64,000 nt of DNA from an uncultured Carboxylicivirga sp. (GTDB lineage Bacteria; Bacteroidota; Bacteroidia; Bacteroidales; Marinilabiliaceae), in contig CANLLN010000001.1 in the NCBI GenBank assembly GCA_947491945.1, forward strand, positions 1-64,000, written 5' to 3'. Below are positions 1 through 9,387 of this stretch, piece by piece; the stretch's first letter is position 1; each line of letters starts with the position of its first letter. Below the pieces are notes generated by a model. That model ran no database searches. It was given only the letters and a program-made list of their open reading frames with translations, and was not told the DNA's origin. The translations under genes were made by a program, and so were the position numbers.

Positions 1-80
1 CTAAGGAAAGGTTTTTGAAAATAGACCTATGTTATCAACAACTAATCGGTTTTACAACGCATTATTAAACTATAGCCTAA

Positions 81-914
81 TTATTGCACAATGTGATTGA
101 TAGTGGGCATATTGCGCTCCACCCTGTTTTCGAATTTCATTTGCGGATAGCCAATGAGTATAGCGCTGTGAATGGTGTGGTGTGCGGGTATTTGCAGCGA
201 GTGTTTTATTTTTTTGTTACGACGAGCAGCATTTACAATATATCCATTAATGCAGGTGCATAGATCAAGCAGCTCAGCATAGAGCGTGGCCATACCTGTC
301 CAGATGGCAGCATCGTGCACGGGCATGCCTACAGGGGTGGTTTCACTATGTATCACAATCATTGCCGGGGCGTTATAGGTAATCATCTTCTTATTGATGG
401 CTGCCTTATTCATGAATTTGTCTTTAGCTGTCATCATTTTTTTGAGGGTGGCGCCGCCGGCAAACAAGCGGATGAGTGGTTGGGTGAAGCTATTAATGCC
501 TTTAAAAGCTTTGGTGAGGGTAGTAATTGTGAGCGTGTTAATTTCGTCCATCACGCTTGTATTGCTCACAACAGTAAATTGCAGGCTTTGCAGGTTGCTG
601 GCCGTGGGGCTAAAGCGCATGCTTTCAATAAAGTGCTGCAGCAGCTCAGGCGCTACCCGGCGTTTACTGAAGATGCGATGTGAGCGACGTTGCTGCATCA
701 GTAGCTCAAAATCGTAGGGCTGAATGTTGTTTTGCGAGGTTTCTCCTATAAGATGTTGGGCATTGATGGCGTCGTGTGGACAGATGGCACCGCAGTGATG
801 GCATTCAATACAGTCGTTGCTGATGGTTTGCTTGTTAATGTTGATGCCTGCAACCGGACATATCAGCTCGCATTTTTTGCATTTGCGGCATTGCGTCATG
901 TCAATTTCAATCAT
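81..914 (-). CDS. Ferredoxin-nitroreductase fusion protein
   Basis: Predicted cytoplasmic FMN flavoprotein with its own iron-sulfur electron input. Two [4Fe-4S] ferredoxin motifs fill the first 50 residues: Cys 9, 12, 15, 19 and Cys 35, 38, 41, 45, each last Cys followed by Pro. A nitroreductase domain starts near residue 70, with an RRSHRIF segment typical of the FMN phosphate-binding arm. Ferredoxin-nitroreductase fusions are common in anaerobes and probably reduce quinones or nitro compounds with low-potential electrons; the substrate cannot be told from sequence. It is a single gene transcribed divergently from the acyltransferase. ATG at residue 1 lies just before the first Cys cluster; Met6 is an alternative start. 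Confidence 0.9.
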   Translation of the reverse strand: MIEIDMTQCRKCKKCELICPVAGININKQTISNDCIECHHCGAICPHDAINAQHLIGETSQNNIQPYDFELLMQQRRSHRIFSKRRVAPELLQHFIESMRFSPTASNLQSLQFTVVSNTSVMDEINTLTITTLTKAFKGINSFTQPLIRLFAGGATLKKMMTAKDKFMNKAAINKKMITYNAPAMIVIHSETTPVGMPVHDAAIWTGMATLYAELLDLCTCINGYIVNAARRNKKIKHSLQIPAHHTIHSAILIGYPQMKFENRVERNMPTINHIVQ

Positions 915-1138
915 TCGTTGTGGTATTTAATAAAGCAAATATACAGATTGAGCGGTTTTATTTGTCGCCTTATTTTTTGTGGCCTTTGCGGGAATCATTA
1001 TTTTTGTTCTTGACTTTTATATGAATAAAATTATAGTCAGGATTTTAGCTGCCTGATATCCGCATTGTTTTTAAGTATTCTAAATTATTTTATGATTTAA
1101 GAGGTGCTTGACCGGCCTCTATTGATGTTTGTCGTGCA

Positions 1139-1858
1139 ATGAAGAAGTTTGCTTATTGGCTGTATCAACCTTACAAGTTCTTAGTTTTTATCCCGCTTTT
1201 TGCAGCGGCAAGTATTCTGTTTTCATTTTTGGCTGCGAGTTTCTCCATATTGGTTAACCCACGAGTGGGCAGCTTTTGGGGCGCTACCTGGGCGCGTGTA
1301 ACGGGTTGTCTCACGCCCATGTTTGTAAAGGTTAGCGGACGGGAGAATATTCGTAAGAATCAATCGTATGTGATCATAGCCAATCATCAGAGCGGGTATG
1401 ATATATTTTTGCTATACGGCTGGTTGGGTGTTGATTTTAAGTGGGTTATGAAGAAGGAGTTGCGTCATGCACCCGGCATTGGCTATGCCAGCCATAAGGT
1501 GGGTCACATCTTTCTCGATCGTTCATCGCCACGGGCGGCCTTGGCTTCCATAGACGAGGCGAAAAGAAAATTAAGTGGTGGTTCATCCGTGGTTATTTTT
1601 CCGGAGGGAACACGTAGCGGCTCTAATACCATGCGCCCCTTTAAAAAGGGTGCTTTTAAAATTGCCTTTGAGCTGGGGCTTCCCATACTTCCTATTACCA
1701 TAGTAGATACATATAAGGTTTATAATAAGGGCTTGAATCTGTTACCGGGCAGTGTTGAAATGGTTATCCATCCCCCAATCGATACACGTAAATACATGGA
1801 TCAGCCCAATGAGCTGATTGATAAAACATATAATATTATACAATCGGCCTTGCGTTAG
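1139..1858 (+). CDS. plsC: 1-acyl-sn-glycerol-3-phosphate acyltransferase
   Basis: PlsC-type acyltransferase that converts lysophosphatidic acid to phosphatidic acid at the inner membrane in phospholipid synthesis. The HX4D catalytic motif is NHQSGYD (His83, Asp88) and the glycerol-phosphate binding motif is FPEGTRS (154-160). A hydrophobic N-terminal segment around residues 14-38 would anchor it. Its 239 residues are normal for the family. It stands alone, with about 200 bases on both sides. A different acyl acceptor, such as an ornithine or amino lipid, cannot be excluded because paralogues share these motifs. Confidence 0.93.
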   Translation: MKKFAYWLYQPYKFLVFIPLFAAASILFSFLAASFSILVNPRVGSFWGATWARVTGCLTPMFVKVSGRENIRKNQSYVIIANHQSGYDIFLLYGWLGVDFKWVMKKELRHAPGIGYASHKVGHIFLDRSSPRAALASIDEAKRKLSGGSSVVIFPEGTRSGSNTMRPFKKGAFKIAFELGLPILPITIVDTYKVYNKGLNLLPGSVEMVIHPPIDTRKYMDQPNELIDKTYNIIQSALR

Positions 1859-1894
1859 CAGATGAGCACAAGGCGGATATGTGATTGTATTTGC

Positions 1895-1925
1895 GGAACG
1901 GTACTTTATCATAGGGAACCGTTCC
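1895..1925. other. Inverted repeat downstream of plsC
   Basis: GGAACGGT (1895-1902) and ACCGTTCC (1918-1925) form an 8-bp perfect stem 37 bases after the plsC stop. No T tract follows, so it is a weak terminator candidate; it could also be an operator upstream of the next gene. Confidence 0.4.
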
Positions 1926-2068
1926 CTAAAACTTATTGAGCGCTCTACCCGGTTATTACTTGTATTGCAATTGATCGTTTACTTTAATTACAGTGGTTTT
2001 GCTGTATCTTGGGTTTTGTGTGAATGATTACATAACCAAATGGCATTTTTTGCGTAGTACACTAACTT

Positions 2069-4027
2069 ATGAAGCATCTCGTATTACTTTTATTTGCAGT
2101 TCTGCTTGTTACTTTCGGCCGGGCGCAACATTACAGTGTTAAATCGCGCAAGGCCATTGCCAGCTTTGAGGCCGCGCAAAACAGTTATGCCAACAATCAG
2201 CCGCAAGAGGCGCTGAAGTACCTTGACGCAGCCCTTCGTAAGGAGAAGAGTTTTATTGAAGCTTATCTGCTGAAGGCTGATATTCACTTCTCGCAAAGGC
2301 AGTATAATCGTGAGGTGCATGCTCTGGAGAAGGCATTGGCTATTGATAGCACCTTTTTTGTGCCGGCTTTATTTAATATGGGCGTGGCCAAGTACAATAC
2401 GGGAGCCTATGATGAGGTGCGTCCGTGGATGCTGACCTTTAAAAAATACAACCGCAATAAGCGCAGTAAGCTTAATCCTGATTTTTGGATTGAGAAAGCC
2501 GAGTTTGCCCGCGATGCCATTGTCAATCCTATCTTTATTGAGCCGGTTAATCTGGGACAGCATATTAATAGTGAGTTGGATGAATATTGGCCCAGCCTTA
2601 GTGCGAATGGCGAAACCATGATATTCACCGTGTTGGTACCTAAGGATCCATTGGTGAACGATGTTACAGGGCTTGTGAAGAATGCCATTAACTTTCGTGA
2701 GGATTTTTATGTGTCGCAACAGCACGATGGAGTTTGGCAGATGCGGCAGCCCGTAGTATCGCTCAATACCAATAGCAACGAAGGGGCCCAGACTTTAAGT
2801 GCCGATGGTAACTGGATGTTTTTCACCGCCTGTGGCCGTAAAGGAGGGCGCGGCAGTTGCGATATCTGGTTTTCGCAGCGTACCGCCGATGGATGGAGTA
2901 CGCCAAGCAACCTTGGAGCGCCGGTGAATACCCCTTTCTGGGAGTCGCAGCCCAGCTTCTCATCCGACGGACGCAGCCTGTATTTTGTTAGCAGCCGGCC
3001 CGGTGGAAAAGGGAAGAAAGATATATGGAAGGCCTATATTACCGGTTATAAAAAGGATGGTACACCCTTCTTTGGTAAGCTCCAAAACATGGGGGATAAC
3101 ATTAATACGGAAGGGGACGAGAATTCTCCTTTTATTCATCTCGATAATAAAACTTTGTATTTTGCTTCCGATGGATGGCCGGGCATGGGCAATATGGATT
3201 TATTCTTTTCCAAGAAGAATGATGAAGGACAGTGGGGGCGCGCCAGTAATCTGGGCTATCCCTTAAATACCGAGAAGGATGAGATTGGGCTTGTGATAAC
3301 GGCCAAGGGAGATCTGGGCTATTTCTCTTCCGACGGGCTCCATGAGGGGGATGATAAAGACATCTATCAGTTTACCATACCCCAAAGCATACGCCCAACA
3401 CCCGTTACCTATGTAAGGGGCAGGGTGTTCGATGGTGCATCAGGCGAGCAGCTGTCGGCCGAGATACGTATTAATAAAATGCCCAATGGTGAGTTGTCGG
3501 CCAATGTGAGCACAGCACAGCACTCGGGTGAGTTTCTTTTCTGTCTTCCATCGGGTGGTAGCTATGCTTTGAATATACACAAAAAGGGTTATTTGTTTTA
3601 TTCCGATAATTTTAAAGTAAGTGAAAAGGCCTCTATGGATAAGCCGCAAGTGATGGATGTGTACCTGAGTAAGATAAAAGCCGGAGCTCGCTTTGTGTTG
3701 CGTAATGTGTTTTTTGCCACCGACTCCTACGAGCTGGATCCCGCTTCACATACCGAACTGAATTACGTGGTGCACTTGATGCAGCTTAACCCGGGCGTGA
3801 AGGTTGAGATTGGTGGACATACGGATAATGTGGGTACACAGAGCTATAACCTCACGCTGTCGAACAAAAGGGCACAGGCCGTTTATGATTATCTGATAGG
3901 GCAGGGTGTAGATGCTGTTCAGCTCAGTTACAGGGGCTACGGTTTTGATCAGCCGCTGGAGAGTAACGAAACAGAAGCCGGCAGGGCACAGAACCGGAGA
4001 ACGGAACTTAAGGTGACAGAAGAATAA
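2069..4027 (+). CDS. PorE-like TPR / PD40 propeller / OmpA protein
   Basis: Exported envelope protein. Order of parts: signal peptide (about 1-19), TPR-like helices (about 25-140), a run of PD40/WD40-like beta-propeller repeats (about 190-430, recurring SxDG and YFxSxR/DG pieces), a carboxypeptidase regulatory-like beta-sandwich (about 447-530) and a C-terminal OmpA peptidoglycan-binding domain with GGHTDNVGT and NKRAQAVYDYL. This order and the 652-residue length match PorE, a periplasmic part of the type IX secretion system that binds peptidoglycan. Unlike the lipoprotein PorE, no lipobox Cys is seen after the signal peptide. Several paralogues of this architecture usually exist per genome, so the T9SS role is an inference. 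It ends at a strong terminator. Confidence 0.85.
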   Translation: MKHLVLLLFAVLLVTFGRAQHYSVKSRKAIASFEAAQNSYANNQPQEALKYLDAALRKEKSFIEAYLLKADIHFSQRQYNREVHALEKALAIDSTFFVPALFNMGVAKYNTGAYDEVRPWMLTFKKYNRNKRSKLNPDFWIEKAEFARDAIVNPIFIEPVNLGQHINSELDEYWPSLSANGETMIFTVLVPKDPLVNDVTGLVKNAINFREDFYVSQQHDGVWQMRQPVVSLNTNSNEGAQTLSADGNWMFFTACGRKGGRGSCDIWFSQRTADGWSTPSNLGAPVNTPFWESQPSFSSDGRSLYFVSSRPGGKGKKDIWKAYITGYKKDGTPFFGKLQNMGDNINTEGDENSPFIHLDNKTLYFASDGWPGMGNMDLFFSKKNDEGQWGRASNLGYPLNTEKDEIGLVITAKGDLGYFSSDGLHEGDDKDIYQFTIPQSIRPTPVTYVRGRVFDGASGEQLSAEIRINKMPNGELSANVSTAQHSGEFLFCLPSGGSYALNIHKKGYLFYSDNFKVSEKASMDKPQVMDVYLSKIKAGARFVLRNVFFATDSYELDPASHTELNYVVHLMQLNPGVKVEIGGHTDNVGTQSYNLTLSNKRAQAVYDYLIGQGVDAVQLSYRGYGFDQPLESNETEAGRAQNRRTELKVTEE

Positions 4028-4029
4028 AA

Positions 4030-4057
4030 AAAAACTGCCTTCGGGCAGTTTTTTAGT
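4030..4057. terminator. Bidirectional terminator with TTCG tetraloop
   Basis: AAAAACTGCC, loop TTCG, GGCAGTTTTT gives a 10-bp stem with A and T tracts on either side. It serves the PorE-like gene on the plus strand and the convergent response regulator, whose stop codon overlaps the T tract. Confidence 0.92.
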
Positions 4058-4460
4058 TATTCAAGTATTTCGATAGGGTATCCATTAGTATTTGAAGACG
4101 AATGGGTTTGGCGAGGTAATCGTCGCAGCCTGCCTCCATGCATTTCTCACGCTCACCCGACATTACGTGGGCAGTCTGTGCAATAATGGGTATGGCTTTG
4201 TTGATCGCCTTGATCTCGCGTGTGGCCGTATACCCATCCATAATAGGCAGTTGCAAATCCATTAGTACCAAATCAATCTCATTTTCCTTAAAAAGCTCAA
4301 TGGCTTCCTTGCCGTCCTTGGCCCACAGTATCTTGGCGTGGGTCTTGCGAAGTGCAGCATCGAAAAATATCTTATTGGTATCTACATCTTCCACCACTAA
4401 AATCACTTTGTCTGCCCAATCCTGTACCAGCGAATTGTTTATTGAATCACTTACACTCAT
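4053..4460 (-). CDS. Single-domain response regulator (CheY-like)
   Basis: A stand-alone receiver domain of 135 residues with no output domain. The acidic pocket is VVEDVD near residue 22; the phosphorylated Asp is in LVLMDLQLPIMDG; the conserved Thr is in AQTAHVM and the Lys in LAKPI. It most resembles receiver domains of hybrid histidine kinases. With no kinase nearby it probably takes phosphate from a kinase encoded elsewhere and acts by protein contact. Its partner is unknown. It converges on the PorE-like gene with a shared terminator. Confidence 0.9.
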   Translation of the reverse strand: MSVSDSINNSLVQDWADKVILVVEDVDTNKIFFDAALRKTHAKILWAKDGKEAIELFKENEIDLVLMDLQLPIMDGYTATREIKAINKAIPIIAQTAHVMSGEREKCMEAGCDDYLAKPIRLQILMDTLSKYLNN

Positions 4461-4683
4461 TTTTTCGATAGATGGGTTAATAATCTATTTTCAGCATTCT
4501 AAAGTAGCGGTTGTTAACCGATTATCCAAGACATGATGATAAAAAAACACATCGCGAATAAAGGTCTTATGTTTATCGCTGCTGTATCCCATGTGTTGGT
4601 AATGTTCTGTAGTGTTCGGTTTCAGGCATGGCAGGTTCATTAAATTCAATTATTTTCGTTGGCACAATTATCCGTGAAGAACA

Positions 4684-7191
4684 ATGGTGATCAGACTTTT
4701 CTTTTTCATATTCCTCTGTGGCTGTGGCCAGCCGCTATTTGCCATGGCACGTATCGACTCAATGCTTCAGCGTCTGACTTTGGCCGAAAAAGTGGATTTG
4801 TTATTTGTCGACAGAAGCGATTCGCTGCCTGGTGATACCCTCATGTTGTTTCACCAATACCCGTTTTTACATGGCAAAGAGATGGATATCGATACGGTCG
4901 GATGGCCTATGCCCAACGCCTATACACTGTCGGCTCTCACCGATTCTAATTTAATTCATCAGTTTTACAAAGGCTACTATGCTGCGCATATTTCTAATGG
5001 TCTGTGTGGCGTGCTGGTGCCTGACCGCCTTCCCAATGTAGGCGTTGTGTATACCGGCCGCAGTAAGGCTTTGGATGACTTGCCCCGCATTATTGATTTT
5101 CCCTGTGAGTTGTTGGATAAGCAGCTGTTTCGTTACTTGAGAAATGAAGGGGAGGAGGATATAGATTATGCACAAATAGGTATGCCATTGCTGGGAGCAT
5201 TACACCGGCCATTGGATGCAGCGGTTTCCTTTCGGGAGATGATGAAGTTTAATTACCTGTTTTGGCAGGACGGTGATGAGACTTGTCGGAAGTTGTTGCT
5301 GAAGGCCTTTGAGACCGGCTTTTTGTCAGGAGACATACTGGATGCCAAGCTCAGGCGTTTGATGCGGTATGTGATGGGAGATGCTTCTTCCGTAAGGGAT
5401 GAGGTGAGGCCACAAAGAGGCATTCGCGAGCAAGTGTTTTGCGGTGCTGTATCAGCCTATCAGCGACGTAAGGTATTACCTTTAAATCGGGTGGATACAC
5501 TTTCCTGTACAATAAGGGTGGCTACTGATAGCGATGTGCGTCCTTTTATAGAAAAGCTTAAGCGGTATCACCCGCAGCCGGCACAGGAGGTGTCGAATGC
5601 CCTTCGGGTGCTTGTTTCCGATAGTCTGCCCCTTCTGAGGGAGGCATTGGCAGACTATGAAGAAAAGGGCGCCTTGGGGGATGTTAATGTGCTGGTATAC
5701 GGGGGTATACTCCATAGGAGCGATGTGGATCGCTTGCTTCCTGTTTTCGATGTGCTTATTCTTATGCCTCAACGCATGCATCATTCGTGGTCGATGATGG
5801 CACAAGCGCTTTATGGAGGCTTGCCCCTTAGTGGTCAGTCTGCCCTCGATAGTTGGTTGCAGCAGCAAGGCTTTCAGCGGGTGAATACGGCGGCACAGCG
5901 TCTGTCTTATGCGCTGATTCCGGAAACAGCATTCCCTCGTGACTCGATGGCTAAGATTGATAGCATTGTGCATGATGCCATACGGGAGAAGGCAACCCCC
6001 GGCGCCCAGCTATTGGTGGTTAAAAATGGTCGTATTGTGGTAGATAAGTGCTATGGGCATCATACCTACGATAAGCAGCAGGAAGTGAAAAGGAACGATC
6101 TTTACGACGTGGCATCCATCACAAAGCTGGCGGTTACCTTCCCTTTGGTGATGAAGCTGTACGAGCAGGGACGCATAGATTTGGAAGCCACCTTATCGGA
6201 ATATATCCCGGGTATTGACACTACTGATAAGGGTGATATCACCCTACGCGAGTTACTGGTACATCAGAGTGGACTTATCAGTTATCTGCCTTTTCATATT
6301 AACGCGCTGGATCGCTCTTCATTGGGCAAGCGTACTTTGTATAGTCGGCATTATTCGCGTTTATACAATATTCGCGTTGATACCCGCCTTTATCAGAATA
6401 AAAATGCTCGTTTTCGGAGCGATGTATTTAATAAAAAGGAGCAGGGGATGTATACGCGCCAGGTGAGCAAAGGCCTGTTTATGAATGAGAGTTATGTGGA
6501 CTCCATGTATGCACAAATATATGCTTCGAAGCGCTACGATAAAACTTATCGTTACAGCGACCTGGGGTATTATCTCTTGCAGAAGGTGATTGAGCGGCAA
6601 GCCGGAATGACCATCGATCAGCTGTTTAACCAGGTTATAGCCTCTCGTCTGGGTGCCTCGCGTATGCTCTACAGACCCTTGGAACGTTTTGCGGATACCG
6701 AGATAATACCTACCGAGAATGATCTGGCCTTTAGGCGCAGTTTGCTTGATGGTTATGTGCACGACCAGGGAGCGGCTATGTTAGGCGGTGTTGGTGCTCA
6801 TGCCGGCCTTTTTGCTACCGCCGGTGACTTGGCTAAGCTGGGGCAGCTACTCTTGAATGAAGGTACCTATGGCGGGCAGCGTTTCATAAAGCCCGAAACC
6901 ATTGGCCGCTTTACGCAGACAGTGAATCATGGTAACCGGCGTGGCCTGGGGGTGGATAAACCTGAGCTTGAGCCGGGCGAGAATAGTCATGTATCACAAA
7001 GAGTGTCGGCGGCTTCTTATGGTCATACAGGTTTTACCGGTACCATCTTTTGGCTTGACCCCGAGCATAATTTGATGTATATTTTCCTGTCCAATCGAAT
7101 TCATCCATGGGCTTACAATAAAAAGTTGATTGAGATGAATGTGAGAACACAAATACAAGATGTAATTTACAATAGTCTGGTGCCCCACTGA
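4684..7191 (+). CDS. Degenerate GH3-like plus class C beta-lactamase-like serine hydrolase
   Basis: Exported two-part protein of 835 residues. The signal peptide is about 1-20; LCGC near residue 13 could be a lipobox. The first 400 residues resemble a shrunken glycoside hydrolase family 3 protein: the opening LTLAEKVDLLF matches the usual GH3 start, and GALHRPLDAAVSFREMMKFN and a later C-terminal-like sandwich follow, but the region is far shorter than an intact GH3 N domain and no catalytic Asp motif is recognised. From about residue 425 a serine beta-lactamase/esterase domain carries SITK (SxxK nucleophile), YSDLGYY (Tyr motif) and GHTGFTGT. Full-length GH3-beta-lactamase fusions occur in Bacteroidetes and are linked to amino sugars or murein. 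The adjacent nagB fits that. Confidence 0.82.
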   Translation: MVIRLFFFIFLCGCGQPLFAMARIDSMLQRLTLAEKVDLLFVDRSDSLPGDTLMLFHQYPFLHGKEMDIDTVGWPMPNAYTLSALTDSNLIHQFYKGYYAAHISNGLCGVLVPDRLPNVGVVYTGRSKALDDLPRIIDFPCELLDKQLFRYLRNEGEEDIDYAQIGMPLLGALHRPLDAAVSFREMMKFNYLFWQDGDETCRKLLLKAFETGFLSGDILDAKLRRLMRYVMGDASSVRDEVRPQRGIREQVFCGAVSAYQRRKVLPLNRVDTLSCTIRVATDSDVRPFIEKLKRYHPQPAQEVSNALRVLVSDSLPLLREALADYEEKGALGDVNVLVYGGILHRSDVDRLLPVFDVLILMPQRMHHSWSMMAQALYGGLPLSGQSALDSWLQQQGFQRVNTAAQRLSYALIPETAFPRDSMAKIDSIVHDAIREKATPGAQLLVVKNGRIVVDKCYGHHTYDKQQEVKRNDLYDVASITKLAVTFPLVMKLYEQGRIDLEATLSEYIPGIDTTDKGDITLRELLVHQSGLISYLPFHINALDRSSLGKRTLYSRHYSRLYNIRVDTRLYQNKNARFRSDVFNKKEQGMYTRQVSKGLFMNESYVDSMYAQIYASKRYDKTYRYSDLGYYLLQKVIERQAGMTIDQLFNQVIASRLGASRMLYRPLERFADTEIIPTENDLAFRRSLLDGYVHDQGAAMLGGVGAHAGLFATAGDLAKLGQLLLNEGTYGGQRFIKPETIGRFTQTVNHGNRRGLGVDKPELEPGENSHVSQRVSAASYGHTGFTGTIFWLDPEHNLMYIFLSNRIHPWAYNKKLIEMNVRTQIQDVIYNSLVPH

Positions 7192-7292
7192 TGGGGCTTA
7201 AGTAATCAAGCGAAAGTTACGGTTGCTTTTAATTTCTTGCTAAAAGGCAATTAAATCTTTCTAATATTTTTATTTTTAATCATTATAAATTG

Positions 7293-7300
7293 TAAATTTG
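7293..7300 (+). promoter_or_regulatory. Candidate -7 box of nagB
   Basis: TAAATTTG fits the Bacteroidetes -7 consensus TANNTTTG exactly, 41 bases before the nagB start codon in an AT-rich leader. The -33 element is only a T-rich run near 7267-7273. Confidence 0.5.
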
Positions 7301-7340
7301 CATCTAATCTAAAACCACAAAACTTCAATTTAGAGTAGAT

Positions 7341-9323
7341 ATGATAGAAAAATTCAATCAAAAAATTTCTCCGGCGGGGAAATTTAAGAATGAAGGTTAT
7401 CACGACGATCCTTATTTGAGAGCCTTAATTACCAAGCATGAGAAAATCAGCACAAAAATTTATGGTTCTTCAACCGAAGGATCAAAAGCTGTAGCTTCTG
7501 AGATTGCATCGATTATCAAAATCAAAGAGCTGGAAGGCGGTAAATGTGTACTGGGTTTAGCAGTAGGTTCAGCGCCCAGCGAAGTTTACTCTGAGTTGAT
7601 TCGCTTGCATAAGGAAGAAGGGCTGAGCTTTAAAAACGTGATTGTTTTTAACGTGATGGAGTATTATCCGATAGCACCGGATGCCTTACAAAGTTTTAAT
7701 CGTAACATACGCGAGAAGTTGTTGAACCATATTGATATTCCGGAAGAAAATATCAATTACCTGGACAGCACTCTTCCGCAGGAGAATATTTATGAATTCT
7801 GCCATGCTTTTGAGGAGAAGATTCAGCAGGTAGGCGGCATTGATATGCAAATATTGGGCGTTGGTGCCACTGGTCATATTGGCCTTAACGAGCCCGGCTC
7901 ATCCTATAATTCACTGACACGTATTGTGCCTTTGGATAATATTACCCGCACCGAGGCTGCTTCAGATTTCTTTGGCCTTGATAATGCGCCTCGCAAAGCC
8001 ATCACCATGGGTATTAAAACCCTTATGAATGCTAAACGGGTACGTGTACTGTCGTGGGGCGAAGGTAAAGCATCTATTCTGAAAAAGACCATTGAAGGAA
8101 ATGTTACCGAGGAGAATCCTGCTTCATTCCTTCAACGTCATGAGAATTGTAAAATGATATTGGATGAGGCAGCTGCTGCCGACCTTACCCGCGTTCAAAC
8201 ACCGTGGCTGATCGACAGCGTTGAGTGGAACGATCGCATAATTAAAAAGGCTGTATTGTGGCTATGTCAGAAGGTGAATAAGCCGATCTTGAAACTCACC
8301 GATCGTGATTATAACGACAATGGTATGGGTGACATTCTTGCAGAACGAGGTTCAGCCTATCAGACTAACATCCGCATTTTTAATGAATTGCAGCATACTA
8401 TTACCGGATGGCCCGGTGGTAAGCCCAATGCTGACGATACCAACCGTCCTGAGCGCAAAACGCCGGGTAAGAAGCGTATTATCATCTTTAGCCCACACCC
8501 CGATGACGATGTGATTTCGATGGGGGGTACCATGCTCCGCCTTGTTGATCAGGGACACGAAGTGCATGTAGCCTATCAGGTGTCGGGTAGTATCGCTGTA
8601 TCGGATGATGATGTATTGCGTTATCTGGATTTCGTGGGTGACTACACTAACGGAATGACCGGTGATGATAAAGCTATTAAAGCAGAGCACGATAAAATCC
8701 GTAAGTTCCTGGCTAATAAAAAATCCGATCAGGTTGACTTGCCCGAGGTACGTCGTATCAAAGGACTGATCAGGGTAGGAGAGGCCAAGGCCGGATGTCG
8801 TTATGCCAAGGTGAAGGATGAAAATGTACACTTCCTTAACCTGCCTTTCTATGAGTCAGGTAGCGTAGAGAAACACCCGATGGGTAAAGCTGATGTAAAG
8901 ATCGTTTCGGATCTTATTAAAGAGGTAAAACCGCATCAGATTTTTGCTGCCGGCGACCTGTCTGATCCTCACGGAACGCACCGTGTGTGTCTGGATGCTA
9001 TCTTCCAGGCCATCGACGTACTGAAGAAGGAAGACTTTATGAAAGACTGCTGGGTGTGGTTGTACCGTGGTGCATGGCACGAGTGGGAGATTCATAATAT
9101 TGAAATGGCTGTGCCCATTAGTCCGGATGAGCTTATGCGCAAACGTAACGCCATCTTTAAGCATCAGTCGCAGAAGGATGGAGCTATGTTCCTGGGGGGT
9201 GATAACCGCGAGTTCTGGCAACGTGCCGAAGATCGTAACCGGGGTACTGCACAACTTTATAATGAGTTGGGTATGGCCGAGTACGAGGCAGTTGAGGCCT
9301 TTGTTCGCTACGAGTTTTTATAA
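7341..9323 (+). CDS. nagB: Long glucosamine-6-phosphate deaminase-like / PIG-L deacetylase-like fusion
   Basis: Cytoplasmic 660-residue fusion seen in many Bacteroidetes: an N-terminal NagB-like domain (about 40-310) and a C-terminal LmbE/PIG-L domain (about 370-660). The C-terminal zinc motif HPDDD with a following GGT, and DPHGTHR, point to N-deacetylation. Classical NagB turns GlcN-6-P into Fru-6-P and ammonia; the fusion could couple deacetylation and deamination of amino-sugar phosphates. Compared with E. coli NagB, His143 and Glu148 are kept (His179, Glu184), but Asp72 is Met106 in FNVMEYY and Asp141 is Thr177 in GATGHIG. As I recall, long Bacteroidetes members share such changes, so the deaminase label is uncertain. 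It ends at a strong terminator. Confidence 0.85.
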   Translation: MIEKFNQKISPAGKFKNEGYHDDPYLRALITKHEKISTKIYGSSTEGSKAVASEIASIIKIKELEGGKCVLGLAVGSAPSEVYSELIRLHKEEGLSFKNVIVFNVMEYYPIAPDALQSFNRNIREKLLNHIDIPEENINYLDSTLPQENIYEFCHAFEEKIQQVGGIDMQILGVGATGHIGLNEPGSSYNSLTRIVPLDNITRTEAASDFFGLDNAPRKAITMGIKTLMNAKRVRVLSWGEGKASILKKTIEGNVTEENPASFLQRHENCKMILDEAAAADLTRVQTPWLIDSVEWNDRIIKKAVLWLCQKVNKPILKLTDRDYNDNGMGDILAERGSAYQTNIRIFNELQHTITGWPGGKPNADDTNRPERKTPGKKRIIIFSPHPDDDVISMGGTMLRLVDQGHEVHVAYQVSGSIAVSDDDVLRYLDFVGDYTNGMTGDDKAIKAEHDKIRKFLANKKSDQVDLPEVRRIKGLIRVGEAKAGCRYAKVKDENVHFLNLPFYESGSVEKHPMGKADVKIVSDLIKEVKPHQIFAAGDLSDPHGTHRVCLDAIFQAIDVLKKEDFMKDCWVWLYRGAWHEWEIHNIEMAVPISPDELMRKRNAIFKHQSQKDGAMFLGGDNREFWQRAEDRNRGTAQLYNELGMAEYEAVEAFVRYEFL

Positions 9324-9345
9324 ACTTATTGCAATGAAAATAGTA

Positions 9346-9378
9346 AGCCCGAAGCAGTTTTGCTTCGGGCTTTTTTTA
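9346..9378 (+). terminator. Terminator of nagB
   Basis: AGCCCGAAGCA, loop GTTT, TGCTTCGGGCT followed by seven T: a perfect 11-bp stem 22 bases after the nagB stop. Confidence 0.93.
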
Positions 9379-9387
9379 GGTGCTAAA

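Noticed and set aside
1-80. Possible gene end or RNA at the left edge
   Set aside because: No frame, terminator or RNA fold could be supported in these 80 bases.
315-1013. Several plus-strand frames over the nitroreductase gene
   Set aside because: Shadows of the minus-strand gene, whose Cys motifs and FMN arm are unmistakable.
5482-5973. 163-codon open frame antisense to the beta-lactamase-like gene
   Set aside because: His/Arg-rich shadow product without start context or recognisable motif; the plus-strand protein is clearly real.
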